64,000 bases of DNA from Herbaspirillum sp. 3R11 (GTDB lineage: Bacteria; Pseudomonadota; Gammaproteobacteria; Burkholderiales; Burkholderiaceae_D): contig NZ_SPNJ01000001.1 of assembly GCF_004563925.1 (NCBI RefSeq), positions 1,426,001 through 1,490,000 of the forward strand, read 5' to 3'. Made by a program: the position numbers and the translations under genes. Below are positions 38,154-46,989 of this stretch, piece by piece; the first letter of the stretch is position 1; the number at the start of each line of letters is the position of its first letter. The notes under the pieces are model-generated. The model saw only the letters and a list, made by a program, of their open reading frames with translations. It ran no database searches and had not been told where the DNA came from.

Positions 38154-39131
38154 TTAGCCCGCCAGTTCCACCGGCGGGCTTTTTTTCGTCTGCAACAACG
38201 TGGCGGGATAGTTCGCCAGCACCTCGTCCTGCCCCAACAGCGGCGGCACTTCTTCCACCAGCGCATCGACGGCGGCGCGCACCTTGGACGGCAAGTGGCG
38301 CGCTTGCGGCCACACCACGTGGATCGCGCTCGCCACCAGTTGATCCGCGCCCATCACCAGCAACAAGCGCTGCTGGCGCAATTCGTGCAGGATCATCCAG
38401 CACGGCAGCCAGGCCAGCCCGGCGCCGGCCACGGCCGCATCGTTGATGGCCTGCAAATCGTCCAGATGCAGGCGGCAGTCCGCCCTGACTTCATGTATTT
38501 CGCCATCATCGCCTTGTAATTCCCACGGTGCATCGCGGCCGCCGTTGCTGTAAGCGATGCCCGCGTGCTGCGCCAGTTGCTCCGCATTGACCGGCGTGCC
38601 ATGCCGCACGAGATAGGACGGCGCCGCGCAAATACCCATGCGCTGCACGCCCAAACGTCGCGCCACCAGCTTGCTGCTGTCGGGCAGCGTGCCGACCCTG
38701 ACGGCAAGGTCGTAACCCTCCTCCACCAGATCGGCGACGCGGTCGTTGAACGACATCTCGATCTGCAACGAAGGATATTTCTGCATCAGACGCAGTATCA
38801 CCGGCGCAATGCAATGCCGTCCCAGCAACACCGGCACGCTGATGCGCAAACGCCCGGCCGGCGCCCGGCGTCCGCCTTCGAAGGCTTCCTCGGCGGCCTC
38901 CAGTTCAGCCAGCGCGCGCAGGCAGCGTTCGTAATAAATCTGGCCGTCCTCGGTCAGCGTCTGGCGTCGCGTGGTGCGCACGAACAACCTGACACCGAGA
39001 CGCTGCTCCAGCCGCGCGACAATCTTGCCGACGGCCGAGCGTGTGACCCCGAGACGTTGCGCCGCCAGCGCAAAACTGCCGGCTTCGGCGACGTCGACGA
39101 AAACTGAAATACCATCCAGCCGCTCATTCAT
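38154..39131 (-). CDS. LysR-family transcriptional regulator
   Basis: 325 residues from the ATG at 39131. The frame could begin at a TTG (39146), but GGA is correctly spaced for 39131. The HTH reads GISVFVDVAEAGSFALAAQRLGV followed by TRSAVGKIVARLE, as in the CrgA/AaeR/DmlR-like subgroup. The effector domain contains RLRISVPVLLGRHCIAPVI and the usual DLAVRVG motif. It is divergent from an MDR oxidoreductase gene. The shared 131-base region holds a 13-base palindrome, so it probably regulates that gene. Confidence 0.88.
   Translation of the reverse strand: MNERLDGISVFVDVAEAGSFALAAQRLGVTRSAVGKIVARLEQRLGVRLFVRTTRRQTLTEDGQIYYERCLRALAELEAAEEAFEGGRRAPAGRLRISVPVLLGRHCIAPVILRLMQKYPSLQIEMSFNDRVADLVEEGYDLAVRVGTLPDSSKLVARRLGVQRMGICAAPSYLVRHGTPVNAEQLAQHAGIAYSNGGRDAPWELQGDDGEIHEVRADCRLHLDDLQAINDAAVAGAGLAWLPCWMILHELRQQRLLLVMGADQLVASAIHVVWPQARHLPSKVRAAVDALVEEVPPLLGQDEVLANYPATLLQTKKSPPVELAG
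38156..38187 (+). terminator. Rho-independent terminator overlapping the LysR gene end
   Basis: AGCCCGCC (38156-38163) pairs with GGCGGGCT (38173-38180), followed by six to seven T. It terminates the DUF1120 gene and lies within the last codons of the convergent LysR gene. Confidence 0.85.
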
Positions 39132-39148
39132 ATTGGTTCCATTCAAGA

Positions 39149-39161
39149 ATCAATGATTGAT
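39149..39161. promoter_or_regulatory. Palindrome, candidate LysR site
   Basis: ATCAAT-G-ATTGAT is a perfect 13-base palindrome, 18 bases upstream of the LysR start and about 100 bases upstream of the divergent oxidoreductase. Confidence 0.45.
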
Positions 39162-39262
39162 CAAATTCTATCCAATGCATCCACTTCATCTCTTATATCG
39201 TAGCTGCTCGGTGAAATCTTTGCACCGCTTTCCCTTGAACAATCTTCCTATCCGGAGCCACC

Positions 39263-40297
39263 ATGAGCATCCCTTCCATGAAAGCCTATCAACTGCGTCC
39301 CGGCGCCGGCGTCGCCGAACTGGCGCTCACGCGCATCGCAACACCGCAGCCGCGCCCGCATGAAGTACTGATCAAGACCCACGCCGCCGCGCTCAACTAT
39401 CGCGACCTGATGTATGCGCGCGGCAACTACATCAACCTGGCCGATGCGCCGCTGGTTCCGGCCGGCGACGGCGCCGGTGAAATCGTCGCGGTCGGCGCGG
39501 ACGTGACCCGCTTTGCCGTCGGCGACCGCGTCACGCACAGCTATTTTGAAAGCTGGATCGACGGCAAGCCGGATCCGTACAAGACCGCCGCCGCATTCGG
39601 CACGCACATCAACGGCACCCTGGCGGAATTCTTCGTGGCGCCGCAAGACACGCTGGTCGCGATTCCCGCGCATCTCGACTACGCCGAAGCGGCTACGCTG
39701 TCCTGCGTCGGCACGACTGCATGGAACACGCTGTTCAGCGACGGCGGCCTGCTGCCGGGCGCGACGATCTTGCTGCAAGGCACCGGCGGACTGTCGGTAT
39801 TCACGCTGCAGGTCGCCAAAGCGGCCGGCCTGCGCGTGATCATCACCTCGTCGAGCGACGCCAAGCTGGCGCGCGCACGTGAGCTCGGCGCCGACGAGAC
39901 CATCAACTACCGGACTACGCCGGAGTGGCAGGACGAAGTGTTGCGCCTGACCGGCGGCCTTGGCGTCGACCTCACCGTCGAAGTCGGCGGCGAAGATACG
40001 ATCGCGCGTTCGCTCACGGCCACGCGCATGGGCGGCGTGGTGTCGGTGATCGGCGGTCTGACGGGATTCGGCGGCACCAGCATCGAACCGCTGGCGTTGA
40101 TTGCGGGGGTGAAGCGACTCAGCGGCATTTTTGTGGGCAGCCGCGCCATGCTGGATGAGTTAAGCCATTTCATCACTGCGACAAAACTGCGCCCTGTCGT
40201 CGATCGCGTGTTCAGTTTCGATGAAGTGCCGCAGGCTTACGCCCATCTGGAATCGGGCAAGCAGTTCGGCAAGGTGGTGGTGAAGGTCTCTGACTAA
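39263..40297 (+). CDS. MDR-type NAD(P)-dependent alcohol dehydrogenase/quinone oxidoreductase
   Basis: 344 residues. Medium-chain reductase with an N-terminal GroES-like domain ([36 protein letters not shown]) and a Rossmann domain ([17 protein letters not shown] near 175). The zinc-coordinating cysteines of classical ADHs are not evident, so it may be zinc-independent and quinone reductase-like. GGAG lies six bases before the ATG. It is divergent from a LysR regulator that likely controls it. The 3' end overlaps polB by four bases in convergent orientation. Confidence 0.85.
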   Translation: MSIPSMKAYQLRPGAGVAELALTRIATPQPRPHEVLIKTHAAALNYRDLMYARGNYINLADAPLVPAGDGAGEIVAVGADVTRFAVGDRVTHSYFESWIDGKPDPYKTAAAFGTHINGTLAEFFVAPQDTLVAIPAHLDYAEAATLSCVGTTAWNTLFSDGGLLPGATILLQGTGGLSVFTLQVAKAAGLRVIITSSSDAKLARARELGADETINYRTTPEWQDEVLRLTGGLGVDLTVEVGGEDTIARSLTATRMGGVVSVIGGLTGFGGTSIEPLALIAGVKRLSGIFVGSRAMLDELSHFITATKLRPVVDRVFSFDEVPQAYAHLESGKQFGKVVVKVSD

Positions 40298-42660
40298 AAC
40301 AATTCCTTCTGCCCGCCCACCAGCGCACTGAAGTCATCCTGCAAGAACGGCAGGATGGCGTCGGCCACCGGCTGCAGCTGGCGCGTGACGTAGTGGTCGT
40401 AGTCGATCGCCGCGCGGCGCGTCTCCAGCGGCTCCGGTCCGGCGGTGGTCATGACGTAGCTGATCCAGCCGCCGTCCTGGTATTGCAGCGGCCGGCCTTG
40501 TTCACGGTTGAATTCGTCGGCCATGCGCGCGGCGCGCACGTGCGGCGGCACGTTGCGCTCGTAGGCGTCGAGCGGTCGCCGCAGGCGCTTGCGATACACC
40601 AGCGCGTCGTCGAGCGCGCCGCTGAGCGTGCGTTCGACGTAGTCGCGCACGTAGTCCTGATACGGCTCGCGGCGGAAGATGCGTTGATACAACTCCTGCT
40701 GGAACTGCTGCGCCAACGGTGTCCAGTCGGTACGCACCGATTCCAGTCCCTTGTAGATCATTTCTTCGCGGCCGTCCGGCTTGACGACCATGCCGGCATA
40801 GCGCTTCTTGCTGCCGAAGTCGGTGCCGCGCACATTGGGCATGAGGAAACGCCGGTAGTGGGTTTCGTATTCCAGCTCGAGTGCGTTGTCGAGCCCGTAG
40901 GTGTCCTTCAGATGCGCCGCCCACCAGTCGTTGACGTGCCGCACCAGCGCGTTGCCGATGGCGTCAGCCGCCGCCTCGTCGTGCGCCTTCCTGAGCCAGA
41001 CGAAGGTGGAGTCGGTGTCGCCGTAGATGACTTCATAACCTTGTTCTTCAATCAGCTCGCGCGTGCGATGCATGATCTCGTGGCCGCGCATCGTGATGGA
41101 TGACGCCAGACGCGCATCGAAGAAGCGGCAGCCGGTCGAGCCCAGCACGCCGTAGAGCGAATTCATGATGATCTTGAGCGCCTGCGACAAGGGCTTGTTC
41201 TGCTGACGTTTGGCGGCTTCGCGCCCTCGCCAGATCTTTTCCACGATGGCCGGCAGGCTGTGCTTGTTGCGCGAGAAACGCGCGCCGCGGAAACCCGGGA
41301 CCGAGTCGGCGTCGCCGGGATGCGCCAGTCCTTCGATCAGGCCTACCGGATCGATCAGGAAGGTGCGGATGATGGACGGATACAGGCTCTTGTAGTCGAG
41401 CACCAGCACCGAGTCGAACAAGCCGCTCTGCGAATCCATCACGAAGCCGCCCGGGCTCGGTTCGCCCGGCGTATCGCCCAGGTTCGGCGCGACGAAGCCG
41501 AGGCGATGCATGTGCGGCATGTACAGATGGCCGAACGCCGCCACCGAGCCGCCGTTGCGATCCGCCGGCAGGCCCGTGACCGAAGCGCGTTCCAGCAGAA
41601 AGCTCAGCAATTCGGTCTTGGCGAAGATGCGCGTGACGAGTTCGCAATCCTTCAGATTGTAGGTCGCCAACGCCGGCTTGTCTTCGGCAAAGCGGCGGTC
41701 GATTTCATCCATGCGCTGGTAGGCGTTGTTGATCGCCTTGCCTTCGCCGAGCAGCGTCTGCGAGACCGACTCCAGGCTGAACGAGGGAAAACTCCAGGTC
41801 GCCGAACGCAGCGCCTCAATGCCGTCGATGATCAGCCGTCCCGCCGCCGACGCAAAATAATGATTCTGCTGGAAGCCGTGCTCGCGCCATTCCAGCTCGC
41901 TACCGTCGCGACCGAAACGCAACGGAATGCCGAAGCGCGCGGCGTGCTCGCGCAACACGCGCAAGTCGAACTGCACCACGTTCCAGCCGATGATGGCGTC
42001 GGGGTCGTGCTGCGCCATCCATTGATTCAGTTTCTCCAGCATCTGCGCGCGGCTGTCGCAATATTCCATGTCGAAATCGAGGCCACCGGCGTCGCCGTTA
42101 GGTGGTCCGAGCATGTAGACCTGACGTTGACCGCAGCCTTCCAGCGCGATCGAATACAAATCGCCGCCCATGGTCGTCTCGATATCGAGCGACACCAGTT
42201 TCAGTTGCGGACGATAGTCGGGCGCAGGTTTGAGTTGCGTGTTGAGCAACGCTCCCGTGCCGTTGGCGTCGCCGCTGAACAGCACCGGCGCCGTGATGAA
42301 TCGCTCCATCAGATAGCGCTCCGGCGGACGGATGTCGGCCTCATAGATGGCGAGGCCGTAGTCCCGGAACTGCTTCTCGATCTTGATCAACTGCCGATGC
42401 TGGCGGCAATACAGCCCCAGCACCGGACGGTGCGAAAAGTCGGTCAGCTGCAACGGCCGCAACTCGACCTCGCGCTCGTTGCGCAGCAGCGCTTCGGCTT
42501 GTTCGCGTTGTTCTGCGGGAATGAAAGCGACGGAATGCTGCGGCGGCAGGCGCACCAGTTGCGGCCCGTCATCAGTCGCCAGCCAGAACTCGACTTCGGT
42601 CCCGGCCGGCGTGTCGCGCCAGTGCCTGGTGAGGAGAAAACCTGCTCGTTGTTGCGTCAC
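40294..42660 (-). CDS. polB: DNA polymerase II (family B)
   Basis: 788 residues, near E. coli Pol II (783). The 3'-5' exonuclease motifs are SLDIETT (Exo I, near 155), GWNVVQFDL (Exo II) and YNLKDCEL (Exo III). Polymerase motif A is [10 protein letters not shown], motif [14 protein letters not shown] and motif [10 protein letters not shown]. The C-terminus ends QKELF, which fits the Q-x-x-L-F beta-clamp-binding consensus. The enzyme acts in replication restart and translesion or repair synthesis. mscS lies 59 bases upstream on the same strand. I saw no clear LexA box in that gap, so SOS control, as in E. coli, is not supported here. Confidence 0.96.
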   Translation of the reverse strand: MTQQRAGFLLTRHWRDTPAGTEVEFWLATDDGPQLVRLPPQHSVAFIPAEQREQAEALLRNEREVELRPLQLTDFSHRPVLGLYCRQHRQLIKIEKQFRDYGLAIYEADIRPPERYLMERFITAPVLFSGDANGTGALLNTQLKPAPDYRPQLKLVSLDIETTMGGDLYSIALEGCGQRQVYMLGPPNGDAGGLDFDMEYCDSRAQMLEKLNQWMAQHDPDAIIGWNVVQFDLRVLREHAARFGIPLRFGRDGSELEWREHGFQQNHYFASAAGRLIIDGIEALRSATWSFPSFSLESVSQTLLGEGKAINNAYQRMDEIDRRFAEDKPALATYNLKDCELVTRIFAKTELLSFLLERASVTGLPADRNGGSVAAFGHLYMPHMHRLGFVAPNLGDTPGEPSPGGFVMDSQSGLFDSVLVLDYKSLYPSIIRTFLIDPVGLIEGLAHPGDADSVPGFRGARFSRNKHSLPAIVEKIWRGREAAKRQQNKPLSQALKIIMNSLYGVLGSTGCRFFDARLASSITMRGHEIMHRTRELIEEQGYEVIYGDTDSTFVWLRKAHDEAAADAIGNALVRHVNDWWAAHLKDTYGLDNALELEYETHYRRFLMPNVRGTDFGSKKRYAGMVVKPDGREEMIYKGLESVRTDWTPLAQQFQQELYQRIFRREPYQDYVRDYVERTLSGALDDALVYRKRLRRPLDAYERNVPPHVRAARMADEFNREQGRPLQYQDGGWISYVMTTAGPEPLETRRAAIDYDHYVTRQLQPVADAILPFLQDDFSALVGGQKELF

Positions 42661-42686
42661 GTTACTGCTGCCTTGCTGCCGTTTTT

Positions 42687-42712
42687 GGAATCGCGCAAGT
42701 ATAGGCGATTCC
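42687..42712. repeat. Hairpin between mscS and polB
   Basis: GGAATCGC (42687-42694) and GCGATTCC (42705-42712) are perfect 8-base arms with a 10-base loop. No T run follows on the minus strand, so it may be an intercistronic structure, not a terminator. Confidence 0.5.
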
Positions 42713-42719
42713 AGCCAAG

Positions 42720-43856
42720 TCAGCGCTGCATCGGCGCGCCATCCAATATCTTGTCGTGCACGCCGGCGTCGGCCAAAGTGGATGGCGCCAGCTCGACCGG
42801 ATCAATCGCCGAGCGCAGGCGCGGCAAGGCCTCAGGATGATGTTCGGCGATGAAGGCGATCATCGATTCGCGGATGGCGCAGCGCAAATCGAAAGCACTG
42901 CCCGAATTCTGCGCGCTGACCAGCATGCGCACCTGCATCGCGCGCTCATTCGAATCAGTCACCTGCAGCACGCAGACGCGCCCGTCCCATTGCGGCGCTT
43001 CTTTGCAGACGCGTTCGAACTCGGTCCGCAGCGACGCCACCGGGAGCTTGAAATCCAGCCACAGAAAGACGGTGCCGAGGATGGTCGACGAGGTGTGCGT
43101 CCAGTTCTCGAAGGGATTCTCAATGAACCATTGCAGCGGCACGATCATGCGGCGCTCATCCCAGATGCGCACGACCACGAAGGTGCCGGTGATCTCTTCC
43201 ACGCGGCCCCATTCGCCGTTGACGATCAGCACGTCGTCAATGCGGATCGGCTGTGAAAACGCAATCTGCAGACCGGCGATGAAGTTTCCCAGCACCGGCC
43301 GCGCTGCAATACCGGCAACCAGCCCGGCCACGCCCGCCGAGGCCAGCAGACTGGCGCCGAACTGGCGCGCACCCGGCAAGGTCAGCAGCACGAAGGCCAG
43401 TCCCAGCAAACCGACAATGAAATAGGCGCTGCGCGTGAGCACGCGCGTCTGCGTCAGGATGCGGCGCGCCTTGAGGTTGTCGGCGACGTCGTAGGGATTG
43501 AGCTGGGTAATGGTGGCGCTGACCGAAACGATGCACCTCATCACGAACCAGGTAAGCGCGACGATGAGCGCCACCGTGCAGACATAGGACAGCGAACGCA
43601 GTCCGGGCGTATCGTCGGGGGCCGCCGTCAGCACCACGCGCACGGCGAATAAGGCCACGCAGACCTGGCTGGCGCGAAAGGCGATGCGGGTTGCGTTGGT
43701 GGTGAACGGCCGGTTGCGCACCAGTCGCCGCAACAGCCCGATGCCGATGCGATGCACGACCATTGCCAGCAGGATCGCCAGCACGGCGGCCACTGCCACG
43801 ATCACGCCGGACTGCAGCGGTCCCGGCTGGAGATTATTGAGATAGGGTATTTCCAT
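42720..43856 (-). CDS. MscS-family mechanosensitive ion channel
   Basis: 378 residues. Four hydrophobic segments lie near residues 15-40, 60-80, 90-110 and 140-160. The pore-lining TM3 follows, Gly/Ala-rich ([32 protein letters not shown]). The cytoplasmic beta domain starts [15 protein letters not shown] with [15 protein letters not shown], typical of YnaI/YbdG-like channels. It releases solutes under hypo-osmotic shock in the inner membrane. polB lies downstream on the same strand. Confidence 0.9.
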   Translation of the reverse strand: MEIPYLNNLQPGPLQSGVIVAVAAVLAILLAMVVHRIGIGLLRRLVRNRPFTTNATRIAFRASQVCVALFAVRVVLTAAPDDTPGLRSLSYVCTVALIVALTWFVMRCIVSVSATITQLNPYDVADNLKARRILTQTRVLTRSAYFIVGLLGLAFVLLTLPGARQFGASLLASAGVAGLVAGIAARPVLGNFIAGLQIAFSQPIRIDDVLIVNGEWGRVEEITGTFVVVRIWDERRMIVPLQWFIENPFENWTHTSSTILGTVFLWLDFKLPVASLRTEFERVCKEAPQWDGRVCVLQVTDSNERAMQVRMLVSAQNSGSAFDLRCAIRESMIAFIAEHHPEALPRLRSAIDPVELAPSTLADAGVHDKILDGAPMQR

Positions 43857-43917
43857 AGGCGACTCCTGTTCATGACTCTGAAAGGAGATCGCCGGGGCGG
43901 GACGTCAGTTCCCCGGT

Positions 43918-44601
43918 TTAATGCGATGCTTGACTGTCTGCCAACATCACCGAGCCCTGCTTGCTGACCAGGTAGGCGCCGGCGCCGGTCCGGCCGGCCA
44001 CTACGCGCACCGGTTTGCCATCGATGAAATGCAAGGCTGCGCCGTCATCGACCGCCACACCAGCCGGCAGTTTTTCGTCGCGCACGAAAGCCTCGAACGC
44101 CGGGCGGCGTTCCGGTTCATGGGAATAGTGCGGACAACAGGTGCCGCGCAGGAAGCCGAGGCCGTCCAGCGGCGCCAGCACGCCGGCGTTGGAATCGGTC
44201 ACGCCATGTTCGAACCAGCACATCGCGCCGGCGCTCACGCCCGCCAGCACGGTGCCGCTTTGCAGCGCTTCCTTGAGGATCGCCGGGAAGCCCCACGCGC
44301 GCCACACCGCCAGCATGCTCTTGGTGTTGCCGCCGCCGACGAAAATCACGTCCTGCGCCATGGCCCATTCCCGCAGGTCCGGTGTGCGATCGAAGAACGG
44401 CAGATGCGTCGGCATGCAATCGAGCGCCGCAAAGCGTGCGTAAAATTTGAGCAGATAAGCCGGCGCATCGCCGCTGGCGGTCGGCACGAAGCCGATGCGC
44501 GGATGCGCAGTGCGGGCTTGCTTGAGGATGTATTCGTCGAGAGACGGATCGCTCTCGGTCGAAAAACCGCCGCCGCCCAGTGTGATGATTTGCTGTTTCA
44601 T
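43918..44601 (-). CDS. Peptidase E-like S51 serine peptidase
   Basis: 227 residues, cytoplasmic, single-domain class I glutamine-amidotransferase-like fold. The nucleophile elbow is AGVSAGAMCWF (Ser near 123). Other S51 features are ITLGGGGF at the start, FVGGGNTKSMLAVWR and CPHYSHEPERR. PepE cleaves dipeptides with N-terminal Asp. Relatives include cyanophycinase, so the exact substrate is uncertain. It is preceded on the minus strand by a 205-base gap containing a terminator for the enoyl-CoA hydratase gene. Confidence 0.87.
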   Translation of the reverse strand: MKQQIITLGGGGFSTESDPSLDEYILKQARTAHPRIGFVPTASGDAPAYLLKFYARFAALDCMPTHLPFFDRTPDLREWAMAQDVIFVGGGNTKSMLAVWRAWGFPAILKEALQSGTVLAGVSAGAMCWFEHGVTDSNAGVLAPLDGLGFLRGTCCPHYSHEPERRPAFEAFVRDEKLPAGVAVDDGAALHFIDGKPVRVVAGRTGAGAYLVSKQGSVMLADSQASH

Positions 44602-44733
44602 ATTTTTATGACTGCAGGAAGTACGAACTTGAATGGTCTTACCAGTAAATTAACATCAAAAGAAAAATAGAACGCTCGTAATCATGCCATGCCAAGGACC
44701 AAATATATTGCAGTGCAACCTTTTGAAACACAA

Positions 44734-44765
44734 AAAAAGCCGGAAGTTTTCACTTTCGGCTTTTT
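44734..44765 (-). terminator. Rho-independent terminator of the acd-ech operon
   Basis: AAAAAGCCG (44734-44742) pairs with CGGCTTTTT (44757-44765), extended by AAGT/ACTT with one mismatch. T runs exist on both strands. It is placed just after the enoyl-CoA hydratase stop on the minus strand. Confidence 0.85.
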
Positions 44766-44806
44766 GATTGTTTGCAAAAAATCAACTTCAGGTCAATGTT
44801 CCGGCC

Positions 44807-45589
44807 TCAGGCATTCTTCCATTCCGCACTGCGTTTTTGCAGGAAGGCGTTGACGCCCTCTTTCTGATCTTGGGTGCTGAACAGATCCATGAACAGTTCA
44901 CGCTCCACCGGCAGGTTGGCCATCGGCGGCTGATGACGTGCGCCTTGAATCAGCTTTTTGCTGGCGGCCACACTTGACGGGCTCTGCTTGTCGACCTGCT
45001 TCGCCAGCTCCAGCGCGCGCTGCTTCGCCTGTCCCTTCTCCACCACTTCTTCCACCAGGCCGATGCGCAAGGCGGTCTCGGCGGTGACGCGTTCGCCGCA
45101 CAGGATCATGCGCTTGGCCCAGCCTTCGCCGACCAGCAACGGCAGCAATTGGGTGCCGCCGGCGCAAGGCAACAGTCCCACCGCCGCCTCCGGCAACGCC
45201 ATTTGCGCCTGCGTCTCGGCGATGCGGATATCGCAGGACAGCGCGCACTCAAGACCGCCACCCATGGCGTAGCCATTGATGGCGGCAATCGAGACGCCGC
45301 GGAACTGGCTCAGCGTCTCGAACGCTTCGCCGAAACGGCGCGCCATTTCCAGCGCCACTGCCTTGTCGCCGTCGGCGAACAGTTTCAGGTCGGCGCCGGC
45401 GGAAAAGAATTTCTCGCCCTCGCCGGTGACAACCAGGCTGTAGATATTGCGATCATTGTTAAGGTCCGTGACCAGACTCTTGAGGTCAACCAGACTCTCG
45501 CGCGTCCAGGTGTTGGCCGGCGGATTGGCCAGCGTGAGGATGGCGGTATGGCCGTCTTTTTCAAGGCGGAGATTGGTGTAGCTGGTCAT
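44807..45589 (-). CDS. Enoyl-CoA hydratase
   Basis: 260 residues, crotonase fold. The oxyanion-hole segments are FSAGADLKLF and NGYAMGGGLECALSCDIRIA, with a Glu-rich second half (ALPEAAVGLLPCAGGTQLLP) that carries the catalytic glutamate region. It overlaps the acyl-CoA dehydrogenase gene by four bases and is downstream of it. The pair would carry out dehydrogenation then hydration, as in valine catabolism (methacrylyl-CoA to 3-hydroxyisobutyryl-CoA) or a short-chain beta-oxidation. Confidence 0.88.
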   Translation of the reverse strand: MTSYTNLRLEKDGHTAILTLANPPANTWTRESLVDLKSLVTDLNNDRNIYSLVVTGEGEKFFSAGADLKLFADGDKAVALEMARRFGEAFETLSQFRGVSIAAINGYAMGGGLECALSCDIRIAETQAQMALPEAAVGLLPCAGGTQLLPLLVGEGWAKRMILCGERVTAETALRIGLVEEVVEKGQAKQRALELAKQVDKQSPSSVAASKKLIQGARHQPPMANLPVERELFMDLFSTQDQKEGVNAFLQKRSAEWKNA

Positions 45590-46746
45590 CGGATGTCCTC
45601 ATTGGAGTCGTTGCTGAGCAAATGGCGCGCGATGATCACGCGCATGATTTCGTTGGTGCCTTCCAGGATCTGGTGCACACGCACGTCGCGGAAATAACGC
45701 TCCAGCGGATACTCGCGGAGGTAGCCGTAGCCGCCGTGGATCTGCAGCGCTTCGTTGCAGATCTTGAAGCCGAGATCGGTGGCGAAGCGTTTCGCCATCG
45801 CACAATACGTGGTGGCATTGGGCGACTTGGAATCGAGCTTGACCGCAGCCAGGCGCACCATCTGGCGCGCCGCGACCAGTTCGGTCTGCATGTCGGCCAG
45901 CTTGAACTGCAGCGCCTGGAAGTCGGCCAGCGGACGGCCGAACTGCGTGCGCTCCTTCATGTAGCCATGCGCCGCATCGAGCGCCGCCTGCGCTGCGCCG
46001 ACCGAACAGGTGGCGATGTTGATGCGGCCGCCGTCGAGTCCCTTCATGGCGAACTTGAAGCCCTCGCCTTCGGCGCCGAGCAGATGATTGGCCGGAACCT
46101 TGACGTTGTCGAAGCTGATGGCGCGCGTGGGCTGGCTGTTCCAGCCCATCTTGACTTCCTTCTTGCCGTAGCTGATGCCAGGCGTATTGGCCGGCACCAC
46201 GATGGCCGAGACGCCCTTGGCGCCGTCGCCGCCGGTGCGCGCCATGAGCACCAGCACGTCGGTTGCGCCCGCGCCCGAGATGAAGGCTTTGGAACCGTTG
46301 ATGATGTAATGACCGTCAACCAGTTTGGCGGTGGTCTTGAGCGAGGCTGCGTCAGAGCCCGAACCCGGTTCGGTCAGGCAATAAGAGCCGATCTTCTTGC
46401 CCACGGCGAGGTCGCCGCACCAGGTCGCCTTGACTTCCGGCGTGGCCCACGAGGCGATCATCCAGCTCACCATGTTATGGATGGTCAGGAACGCCGCCGT
46501 CGACGGACAGGCGTAGGCCAGTTCTTCGAACACCACGGTGGCGTCGAGGCGCGACAGGCCGAGGCCGCCGACTTCTTCCGGTGTGTACAGCGCGCAGAAA
46601 CCGAGTTCGCCGGCCTTGGCGATGACGTCGACGGGGAAATGCGATTCCTCGTCCCAGCGGGCCGCATGCGGCGCCATCTCGCCGGCGGCGAAATCACGCG
46701 CGCTGGCCTGGAAGGCCAACTGGTCTTCGTTCAGTTCAAAATCCAT
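45586..46746 (-). CDS. Acyl-CoA dehydrogenase, isobutyryl/short-chain type
   Basis: 386 residues. FAD-binding motifs YCLTEPGSGSDAASL and ISGAGATDVLVLMA are followed by the C-terminal helical domain with IHGGYGYLREYPLERYFRDVRV. The catalytic Glu is in ILEGTNEIMRVI. Pattern and length fit isobutyryl-CoA dehydrogenase (ACAD8/MmsC-like). TTTATT-free upstream DNA holds a four-copy 8-base repeat instead of an obvious promoter. It is coupled to the enoyl-CoA hydratase by a four-base overlap. Valine degradation is the favoured pathway, though mmsA/mmsB are not in the window. Confidence 0.88.
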   Translation of the reverse strand: MDFELNEDQLAFQASARDFAAGEMAPHAARWDEESHFPVDVIAKAGELGFCALYTPEEVGGLGLSRLDATVVFEELAYACPSTAAFLTIHNMVSWMIASWATPEVKATWCGDLAVGKKIGSYCLTEPGSGSDAASLKTTAKLVDGHYIINGSKAFISGAGATDVLVLMARTGGDGAKGVSAIVVPANTPGISYGKKEVKMGWNSQPTRAISFDNVKVPANHLLGAEGEGFKFAMKGLDGGRINIATCSVGAAQAALDAAHGYMKERTQFGRPLADFQALQFKLADMQTELVAARQMVRLAAVKLDSKSPNATTYCAMAKRFATDLGFKICNEALQIHGGYGYLREYPLERYFRDVRVHQILEGTNEIMRVIIARHLLSNDSNEDIR

Positions 46747-46764
46747 GCTTGTCTCCTGTAATTG

Positions 46765-46796
46765 ATCTTGGGATCCTGGGATCTTGCGATCTTGTC
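46765..46796. repeat. Tandem 8-base repeat upstream of the acyl-CoA dehydrogenase
   Basis: Four imperfect tandem units of ATCTTGGG (ATCTTGGG, ATCCTGGG, ATCTTGCG, ATCTTGTC) start 18 bases upstream of the acyl-CoA dehydrogenase start codon, in its 5' leader. Confidence 0.8.
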
Positions 46797-46823
46797 TTGT
46801 TTGGCAAAAGACTAACGCAAAAG

Positions 46824-46860
46824 CAGCGCCGATGATGTCGCTTGGGCGACATTGGCGCTG
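46824..46860 (-). terminator. Hairpin downstream of the indolepyruvate oxidoreductase gene
   Basis: CAGCGCC...ATGTCGC pairs with GCGACAT...GGCGCTG across 46824-46860 with a small bulge. On the minus strand it is followed by CTTTTG. It is a plausible but T-poor terminator 130 bases after the stop. Confidence 0.5.
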
Positions 46861-46989
46861 AGGCTGAAGCCGTCATTCACGGCAGTCATTGTGCACGAAA
46901 TGGGTAATGGTTGATGGTTCCGGCCGGTGGAGCGCGGTGTGCAGCAATCCCAAACTGCTTTGCATCTCTGCACACCACGCATTGCCTCG

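Noticed and set aside
42661..42719. LexA box in front of polB
   Set aside because: No CTGT-N8-ACAG word is visible in the 59-base gap; polB may be transcribed from upstream of mscS.
41260..42840. 526-codon plus-strand frame opposite polB
   Set aside because: Low-complexity Arg/Gln/Val composition and complete overlap with a well-motifed family B polymerase.
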